Below, piece after piece: positions 6,463 to 11,645 of a DNA stretch of 11,645 nucleotides (position 1 is its first letter; each line of letters opens with the position of its first letter). Source of the DNA: Spirochaetaceae bacterium. Its GTDB lineage: Bacteria > Spirochaetota > Spirochaetia > Treponematales > Breznakiellaceae. Location: the NCBI GenBank assembly GCA_031278935.1, contig JAITJK010000040.1:1-11645 (forward strand). The letters run 5' to 3'. The translations under genes and the position numbers were made by a program. A model generated the notes under the pieces. That model ran no database searches and was not told where the DNA came from. It saw only the letters and a list, made by a program, of their open reading frames with translations.

Positions 6463-8082
6463 CTATATCTCCGCTATTCTCCGGCGCAGGCTCAGGATAT
6501 ACGAGGGTTCTACTGAAAGCTCGTCCAGACCCATTTCCACAAAGGTCTCGGTGAGTTCCGGGTCCGCCCCCAGCATACCGCAGATACCCACCCAAATACC
6601 CGCCTTGTGAGCGTTTTCCACGGTCATCCGAATGAGACGGAGAATCGCTTCATGGTGGGTATCGCAGAATTCCCGAATAGATTCGTTCTGCCGGTCCACC
6701 GCCAGGGTGTACTGAGTGAGATCGTTGGTGCCAATGCTAAAAAATTCCGCTTCTTGGGCCAAAAGATCGCTTATGACCGCCGAAGCCGGGGTTTCAATCA
6801 TGATGCCAATGGGAGTATCCGGGTTGAAAGGGATATTCTCCGCCTTCAGGGCGTCCCGAACATAGGCGGCAATCCGTTTTGCCCGGCGCAGTTCCACCAC
6901 ATCGCTTATCATGGGGAACATGATCGCCGCATTACCATGAGCCGAAGCCCGGTAAATCGCCCTAAGCTGGGTTTCAAATAACTCAGGCCGGGTGAGACAG
7001 ATCCGAATGGCCCGCATACCCAAGGCGGGGTTTTCTTCGCTGGGCAGATGAAAATAGTCGGCTTGCTTATCCGCCCCAATATCCAGGGTACGGATAATCA
7101 CCTGCTTGCCCTGCATCTCTTCCACCACCTTGCGGTAGCTTTCGTATTGAATATCCTCGCTGGGGTAGTCTTCCCGGCCCAGATACAGAAATTCGCTGCG
7201 AAAGAGTCCTATCCCTTCGGCATCGCTGGCTAGCACTGCTTCTACGTCGGTTACCGAACCAATGTTAGCGTAGAGCTTGACCTTCTTCCCGCTTTTGGTA
7301 AGGGTGGGCTTACCCCGGAATTGTTCCAGAGCCTGCCGTTCCTCCTGGAGGCGTTGGCGTTTTTGCTCAAGCCCTTCCAGGACCTTGACGTCCGGGTCTA
7401 TATACAAGACTCCGGTTTCACCGTCCAAGGCGACCTGTTTGCCCCCAAGACCGGGAGCTAAGGACGGGCCAAGGCCGATGATCGCCGGAATCCCCATGGT
7501 CCGGGCAAAAATAGCGGTGTGGGAATTGGCCGCCCCCTGCTGGGCCACTAAGGCCAGCACCCGGGAACGGTCAAACTGGGCGGTTTCGCTGGGACTAAAG
7601 TCGTCGGACGCCAGGATCACCGGCTCAGTCCCCGCAGAGAGGTCTTGCTGGGTGCCGGAAAGAATGGCGATAAGCCGCTTGGAAACGTCGTCCACATCCG
7701 CAGCCCGCTCCCGCATATACACGTCGTCCATTTCCGCGAATTCCTTGGATAACTGCTTGCCGCATTCCAGCACCGCGTATTCCGCGCAGACCCGCTGTTC
7801 CTCGATCATTTTCAGAATGGGGTCCAGGTAATCGGAATCGTCCAGCATCATCCGGTGAATCTCGAAAAGCAAGGCGTTTTCTTTACCGATCTTTTCCGCC
7901 ATGGTGTTCGCCAGGTTGTCCAACTGATCCGATGCGGTCTGTTTGGCCGCGTAAAGCCGTTGAATTTCCCCGACCGTATCGCTGATAAGCTTTTTTTCGA
8001 CTACCGCAGTGGCGCGCTCAAAAAACGTCAAGCGCCCCACGGCTATGCCGGTGCTTACCCCTTTTCCTTGTAAGGTAATCAT
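6463..8082 (-). CDS. ptsI: PTS Enzyme I (phosphoenolpyruvate-protein phosphotransferase)
   Basis: EI takes phosphate from phosphoenolpyruvate and passes it to His15 of HPr, starting sugar uptake by the phosphotransferase system. Visible features: N-terminal KGVSTGIAVG (7-16), HPr-binding helical region (about 30-140), the phosphorylated His188 in GAANSHTAIFARTMGIPA (183-200), PEP-binding GLFRSEFLYLGR (292-303) and RTLDIGADK (331-339), GTNDLTQYTLAVDR (451-464) and the catalytic Cys501 in GICG (499-502). At 539 residues it is somewhat shorter than E. coli EI (575) but all functional motifs are present. The active-site segment after the cysteine reads GMLGAD rather than the usual GExAGD. It begins 12 bases after ptsH with a purine-rich AAGGGGGA ribosome binding site. 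Identity is secure. Confidence 0.97.
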   Translation of the reverse strand: MITLQGKGVSTGIAVGRLTFFERATAVVEKKLISDTVGEIQRLYAAKQTASDQLDNLANTMAEKIGKENALLFEIHRMMLDDSDYLDPILKMIEEQRVCAEYAVLECGKQLSKEFAEMDDVYMRERAADVDDVSKRLIAILSGTQQDLSAGTEPVILASDDFSPSETAQFDRSRVLALVAQQGAANSHTAIFARTMGIPAIIGLGPSLAPGLGGKQVALDGETGVLYIDPDVKVLEGLEQKRQRLQEERQALEQFRGKPTLTKSGKKVKLYANIGSVTDVEAVLASDAEGIGLFRSEFLYLGREDYPSEDIQYESYRKVVEEMQGKQVIIRTLDIGADKQADYFHLPSEENPALGMRAIRICLTRPELFETQLRAIYRASAHGNAAIMFPMISDVVELRRAKRIAAYVRDALKAENIPFNPDTPIGIMIETPASAVISDLLAQEAEFFSIGTNDLTQYTLAVDRQNESIREFCDTHHEAILRLIRMTVENAHKAGIWVGICGMLGADPELTETFVEMGLDELSVEPSYILSLRRRIAEI

Positions 8083-8094
8083 GCCGGTTCCCCC

Positions 8095-8352
8095 TTATAG
8101 ATTGGCGGAGAGAAAGGCTTTTGCCCCTTCTATGGCGGCGTCTTCATCCGCGCCATCGGCTTTCACCACGATGGTTTCCCCTTGTTTTACCCGCAGTTTC
8201 ATCAAGGCCAAGAGTTTTTTCCCATCACAGCTATCGCTGCCCCGGGAAATCGTAATGGTACTGGCATACTGGGAGAGTTCTTTGATCAACATGCCGGCAG
8301 GCCGTGCATGGATCCCTACAGGGTCGGTAATGGTGTAAGACAATTCTTTCAT
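8095..8352 (-). CDS. ptsH: Phosphocarrier protein HPr, without Ser46
   Basis: HPr shuttles phosphate from Enzyme I to the sugar-specific EIIA domains. At 85 residues it has the normal length, with the catalytic His15 in GIHARPAG (13-20) and the C-terminal GADEDAAIEGAKAFL helix. Aligned without gaps to B. subtilis HPr, residue 46 is lysine (GKKLLALMKL, 44-53) where HPr kinase/phosphorylase substrates have serine, so this copy should not be a target of HprK and not a CcpA corepressor. A clear AAGGAG ribosome binding site lies 5-6 bases before the ATG. It sits between the 6-phospho-beta-glucosidase gene (57-base gap with a hairpin) and ptsI (12 bases), which suggests it serves sugar transport in this operon. 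Confidence 0.96.
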   Translation of the reverse strand: MKELSYTITDPVGIHARPAGMLIKELSQYASTITISRGSDSCDGKKLLALMKLRVKQGETIVVKADGADEDAAIEGAKAFLSANL

Positions 8353-8379
8353 CTAATGCTCCTTAAAACATATATACTT

Positions 8380-8402
8380 GGCGGGAATATGCCCTTCCCG
8401 CC
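8380..8402 (-). repeat. Perfect stem-loop between the glycosidase gene and ptsH
   Basis: GGCGGGAA (8380-8387) pairs with TTCCCGCC (8395-8402), 8 GC-rich base pairs with a 7-base loop, starting 8 bases past the glycosidase stop. The bases after it on the transcribed strand are AAGTATATATGTTTT, so the U-run is late and imperfect. It could be a partial terminator or an RNA-processing or stabilising hairpin that sets different levels for the glycosidase and for HPr/EI. Confidence 0.5.
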
Positions 8403-8409
8403 TAAGGGT

Positions 8410-9840
8410 TTACAGCGTTTCGCCGTTGCTTTCGATGACTTTTTTGTACCAGCCAAAGGACTTTTTGCGGGACCGCGCCAGGCTGCCTTGGCCCTCGTCG
8501 TCCCGGTCCACGTAGATGAAGCCGTAGCGCTTGGACATTTCTCCGGTGGAGGCGCTTACAATGTCGATGCAGCCCCAGGTGGTGTAGCCCCATAGTTCCA
8601 CCCCGTCTTCCTCGATTGCCGCTTTCATGGCCTTGATGTGCTCCCGCAGATATTCGATCCGGTAGTCGTCATTGATGCTGCCGTCTGCTTCTGGTACGTC
8701 CTTGGCGCCTAGGCCGTTTTCCACAATGAAAAGCGGTTTTTGATAGCGGTCGTAGAGGAAATTGAGGGCGATCCGCAGACCCAGAGGGTCTATCTGCCAG
8801 CCCCATTCGGAGGATTTAAGGTGGGGGTTTTTGAGTCCTCCAAAAATGTTCCCGGTTCCCTTGGCCGCGGCATGGGCTGGGTCCGTTGAAACCGCGCTGG
8901 AGGAGTAGTAGCTGAAGGACACAAAATCCACGGTGTTTTCCGCCAGGAGTTTTTCGTCTTCCGCGGTTATGGGGATGTTGATGTACTCCTTGGCAAAGGT
9001 TTTTTTGATAAAAGGCGGATACGAACCCCGGGCCTGCACATCCGTGAGGTAGTAGTTGTTCCGCTCCAAGCGCATCTTTTCCCAGGTGTCTTCGGGCTTG
9101 CACGAATAGGGATAGGCGGTCATGGAGGCCACCATACAACCGATCTTGGCATTGGGAAGCATGGTGTGGCAGGCTTTTACCGCCAACGCGCTGGCAAGCA
9201 GCATGTGATGGGCCGCCAGGGAGGAAAGCTGCTTCTTCTGGGCGGGATCATCCACCAGGACCCCGGCCCCCATGAAGGGCAGGTGCAGGGTCATGTTGAT
9301 TTCGTTGAAGGTAAGCCAGTATTTCACCTTGTCCTTGTACCGGGCGAACAGGGTTTTCGCGTAGGTCTCAAACAGGGGAACCAGTTCCCGGCTTGCCCAG
9401 CCGTTGTACTGCGTGGTAAGGGCAATGGGCATCTCCCAGTGGGAAATCGTGACCAGGGGCTCAATGCCGTGCTTTTTGCACTCCTCAAACATCCGGTCAT
9501 AGAAGGCTAATCCCCCTTCATTCGGTTCCCCTGAACCGTTCGGAAAAATCCGCGCCCAAGAAATGGACGTGCGGAATACCTTGAAGCCCATCTCCGCAAA
9601 AAGGGCGATGTCCTCCTGGTAGTGGTGGTAGAAGTCTACCGCAGTCCGTTCCGGGAAATACCCTTCTCCGGCCTGGATGTTCTTTCTGATGGCTTTGGCG
9701 TCCAGAATCTCAGCGATTCGGCCCTTGCCGCCGTGAATCACATCACAGGTAGAAGGGCTTTTCCCGTCTTCCTGGTAGGCTCCTTCGGCCTGGTGGGCGG
9801 CAATGGCGCCGCCCCATAGGAAATTGTTTGGAAATCCCAT
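8410..9840 (-). CDS. 6-phospho-beta-glucosidase (glycoside hydrolase family 1)
   Basis: This 476-residue cytoplasmic enzyme would split phosphorylated beta-glucosides such as cellobiose 6-phosphate, salicin or arbutin phosphate after PTS import. GH1 marks are the N-terminal FLWGGAIAAHQAEGAY (7-22), the acid/base Glu180 in TFNEIN (177-182) and the nucleophile Glu374 in IVENGLG (372-378). The segment VSASTGEMSKRYGFIYVD (428-445), with Ser429/Ser431, Lys437 and Tyr439, is the phosphate-binding signature that separates 6-phospho-glycosidases from plain beta-glucosidases. The ending SFGWYKKVIESNGE is also typical. The start has an AAGGAG ribosome binding site. It belongs to the BglA/AscB group, but I cannot choose one symbol. 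Downstream ptsH and ptsI supply the general PTS proteins; no EII permease or BglG-type antiterminator is in the window, so regulation by such a factor is not visible. Confidence 0.95.
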   Translation of the reverse strand: MGFPNNFLWGGAIAAHQAEGAYQEDGKSPSTCDVIHGGKGRIAEILDAKAIRKNIQAGEGYFPERTAVDFYHHYQEDIALFAEMGFKVFRTSISWARIFPNGSGEPNEGGLAFYDRMFEECKKHGIEPLVTISHWEMPIALTTQYNGWASRELVPLFETYAKTLFARYKDKVKYWLTFNEINMTLHLPFMGAGVLVDDPAQKKQLSSLAAHHMLLASALAVKACHTMLPNAKIGCMVASMTAYPYSCKPEDTWEKMRLERNNYYLTDVQARGSYPPFIKKTFAKEYINIPITAEDEKLLAENTVDFVSFSYYSSSAVSTDPAHAAAKGTGNIFGGLKNPHLKSSEWGWQIDPLGLRIALNFLYDRYQKPLFIVENGLGAKDVPEADGSINDDYRIEYLREHIKAMKAAIEEDGVELWGYTTWGCIDIVSASTGEMSKRYGFIYVDRDDEGQGSLARSRKKSFGWYKKVIESNGETL

Positions 9841-9872
9841 TGTTCGTTCTCCTTACATAGTATTGATTGGTA

Positions 9873-9905
9873 CGCCGGGCCGCGTGCTTAAAGACGCCTC
9901 CGGCG
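9873..9905. repeat. Interrupted GC-rich palindrome, possible dispersed element
   Basis: Outer arms CGCCGG (9873-9878) and CCGGCG (9900-9905), inner arms GCGT (9882-9885) and ACGC (9894-9897), with a short loop. On the minus strand it is joined to TTAGGGTGCG (9913-9904) and GGAGGCGT (9901-9894), the same two motifs found at 73-91. It lies in the 76-base gap between the double phosphatase gene and the glycosidase gene. It may be a REP-like repeat or a terminator-like hairpin; no U-run follows. Confidence 0.45.
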
Positions 9906-9916
9906 CACCCTAAATC

Positions 9917-11572
9917 CTATAACGCTGCCCCGGCTTCGACGTAGGCCATGTTGTTAAGCTCGGTTACGGTAAATGTCCCGTCTTGGTACACCACTTTGGT
10001 TACGCTGGCGTTTGCAAGCTGCCCTCCTTCGGGCTGTTCGGTGGTCCAATCGGAAATCATGGCGAGGATCGAGATGCCGTGGGCCACCATCAAGATGTTT
10101 CCGCCGCCTTTTGCGGCATATTCCTCGGCCAGTTGGGTAAACTGCTGCTGCATCCGGGCCTTAACCGTGTCGTAATCCTCCGCGAGGCCCGTGGTGTCCA
10201 GGGCTTTCACCGCGCCCAGCATATCCGGGAGGGCATACTGGCCCTCGGTCATGGCCGCGAGTAGGGCCTTATACGCTTCTTCCACGGTCTCCGCTTCCAG
10301 GCCCAACTGGATGCCGGCGGCTCCCCACATGTTCTCGTCCGTGTCCCCTTCATAGATGCCGAAGCAGCTCTCCCGGAACCGGCTGGTTTCCTGGAGGGCA
10401 AGGCCTGTATTGCCGCTGGTTTCCAGCACCAGCCGGGCGGTCTCCCTGGCCCGGCCCAGATCGCTGGACCAGGCGGCGTTGAAGCGTATGCCCTGGGCTT
10501 TGAGCCCCCGGCCTAGTTGTTCGGCTACCTCAAGCCCGGCGGGGGTGAGGGGGGTGTCAGACCAGCCCTGGACCCGGTGTACCGTGTTGAACATGGTCTT
10601 GCCGTGGCGGGTTACATAGAACGTAACTGAGCCGTCCTCACTGGGGGTCCAGGCTGAGGTCTCGTCCTTTGGCGGCTCCTCGGCTTCACGGCTTTCCGCC
10701 GCCCCGGCTTCGAGGTAGCTCAAGTCCCCTACTGGGCCGTCTACGGTAAAGGTCTTTTCCGCGTAATCATAGACCAGCTTGGTTACGCTGGAATTCGCAA
10801 GCCCGCCGCCGCCGGGCATTTCAACTCCCAGCCGGGCAAAGAGAAAACTGATGGACTGGCCGTGGGCCACGAGCATCACGTTCCCGCCTGCGGGGTTTTC
10901 CTCGATGATGGCCGCAAGCCCCCGGTCAAGGCGGTCATATACTTCCTCAGCACTTTCAGCAATGCCATACTCCGTATCCACCCGTTTATTAAAGTCCGCA
11001 AGGCCCTCAAAAAACCGCTTCATGTCTCCGTCGTAGTGGGCCAGGATGGGCGCGGCCGCGGCGGCGATGGATTTTGCGTCCTCTGGTACCGTAAGGCCCA
11101 AGTCCTCAGCAAAAGCCGCGTACATGACCCAGTTGGGGTCCCCCTCAAAAATACCGAAGCTCACTTCCCGCAATTCCGGCATTTCCTGGATGGTCCACTG
11201 GGCAGTGGCCTGGTTCTGCTTCAGGGCCAGCCGGGCGGTCTCTCTGGCCCGGCTTAGATCGCTGGAATAGACGGCGCTAAAGGGCACGTCCTTGAGGCCC
11301 TTGCCCATATTCACCGCGCCTTCGATCCCTTTGGCCGTCAAAATCCCGTCGGAGACGCCCTGTACCCGGTCCATGAGATTAAAAATCGTCTGGCCGTGGC
11401 GCACCACGTAGAGGGTTAAGGGACCGCTTGGGCCGCTTGCTTCGGCGCCTGTTTCAGCGCTTGCTTCGGGAACCGGCTCGAAGAGGGGTTGTTCCGATAT
11501 GGCCTTGGCGAAAACCGGCGCGACCCATAGGCTTCCCATAAGCAAGGCCGCATACAGCATTTTGTTCTTCAT
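9917..11572 (-). CDS. Exported protein with two tandem histidine-phosphatase (phosphoglycerate mutase-like) domains
   Basis: This 551-residue protein begins with a typical signal peptide (KNK, then a hydrophobic stretch to about 20 and a VFA cleavage site near 22), so it probably acts in the periplasm. A spacer rich in Ala, Glu and Pro follows. Domain 1 (about 51-290) has RHG (58-60), SSDLSRARETA (103-113), Glu136 in LREVSFGIFEG and His237 in VAHGQS. Domain 2 (about 315-551) repeats the order: RHG (322-324), SSDLGRARETA (369-379), Glu401 in FRESCFGIYEG and His498 in VAHGIS. The catalytic His pair, arginines and acid are present in both, so both look active; each also ends in a similar LEAGAA/VEAGAA. 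This is an internal gene duplication. Exported phosphohydrolase activity on small phosphate esters is the best guess, not glycolytic mutase activity. A good AAGGAG ribosome binding site precedes the ATG. Confidence 0.9.
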   Translation of the reverse strand: MKNKMLYAALLMGSLWVAPVFAKAISEQPLFEPVPEASAETGAEASGPSGPLTLYVVRHGQTIFNLMDRVQGVSDGILTAKGIEGAVNMGKGLKDVPFSAVYSSDLSRARETARLALKQNQATAQWTIQEMPELREVSFGIFEGDPNWVMYAAFAEDLGLTVPEDAKSIAAAAAPILAHYDGDMKRFFEGLADFNKRVDTEYGIAESAEEVYDRLDRGLAAIIEENPAGGNVMLVAHGQSISFLFARLGVEMPGGGGLANSSVTKLVYDYAEKTFTVDGPVGDLSYLEAGAAESREAEEPPKDETSAWTPSEDGSVTFYVTRHGKTMFNTVHRVQGWSDTPLTPAGLEVAEQLGRGLKAQGIRFNAAWSSDLGRARETARLVLETSGNTGLALQETSRFRESCFGIYEGDTDENMWGAAGIQLGLEAETVEEAYKALLAAMTEGQYALPDMLGAVKALDTTGLAEDYDTVKARMQQQFTQLAEEYAAKGGGNILMVAHGISILAMISDWTTEQPEGGQLANASVTKVVYQDGTFTVTELNNMAYVEAGAAL

Positions 11573-11645
11573 CTTTTAGTTCTCCTTCTATGTTCTATAA
11601 TACCACCCCTTGACCTGGAGGCGAGACGGCTTCTGGTGCGGGGTC
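11573..11645 (-). promoter_or_regulatory. Upstream region of the double phosphatase gene
   Basis: AAGGAG (minus strand 11587-11582) is a clear ribosome binding site 9 bases before the ATG. A -10-like TATTAT (11602-11597) lies upstream, but I find no matching -35 at 16-18 bases, so the promoter is only tentative. CCTGGAGGCG (11614-11623 on the plus strand) repeats bases 70-79. Confidence 0.35.

Noticed and set aside
7277..7831. Open frame of 184 codons on the plus strand inside ptsI
   Set aside because: Antisense shadow of Enzyme I; composition is Arg/Ser-rich as expected from the complementary frame.

Overview
The window carries eight complete and confidently recognised protein genes, one less certain small gene, one recognisable transposase-derived gene and the first few codons of another gene cut by the left edge. 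G+C is fairly high (I estimate by eye mid to upper 50s percent). The gene set, the short omega-like RNA polymerase subunit in front of miaA, and a particular IS200-like/RAYT family ending in a proline-rich tail suggest a spirochaete, most likely a Treponema-type bacterium of the kind found in termite guts. That assignment is recall and inference, not something the sequence proves.

Left block, minus strand (about 175-3441). A compact operon runs rpoZ-like -> miaA -> glpK -> small unknown gene, with gaps of 6 and 21 bases and a 4-base overlap. It starts from a good sigma-70-type promoter whose -10 box ends only about 8 bases from the ATG, so the mRNA looks leaderless or nearly so. The last gene resembles a 2H phosphoesterase fold that has lost its catalytic His/Thr pairs. 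Left of it is a 174-base gap with short GC-rich repeat motifs and, at the very edge, the start of another minus-strand gene.

Centre, plus strand (3508-6396). A divergent promoter with a near-consensus -35 and -10 and a perfect 7-bp inverted repeat at the start of the transcript drives ahpC, then an AhpF-like flavoprotein whose two halves are in the opposite order to E. coli AhpF, then a GTGA-overlapping gene for a RAYT/IS200-like protein without its HUH metal-binding motif. The first two form a peroxide-reducing pair: the flavoprotein would pass electrons from NAD(P)H through its C-terminal CxxC domain to the peroxiredoxin.

Right block, minus strand (6463-11572). A periplasmic protein with two histidine-phosphatase domains in tandem is followed by a sugar-uptake cluster: 6-phospho-beta-glucosidase, HPr and PTS Enzyme I. 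EI and HPr would relay phosphate from PEP to a beta-glucoside permease encoded elsewhere, and the glycosidase would split the imported phosphorylated disaccharide. The HPr lacks the regulatory Ser46.

Several GC-rich palindromes lie in the intergenic gaps (6415-6457, 8380-8402, 9873-9905) and one lies inside the tail of the transposase-like gene. Two gaps nearly 10 kb apart share the same pair of short motifs in swapped order, which hints at a dispersed intergenic repeat family. I found no tRNA, rRNA, CRISPR array or complete mobile element, and no clear case for a wholly new system. The most unusual items are the reversed AhpF, the HUH-less transposase relative, the degenerate 2H-like protein and the repeat motifs.
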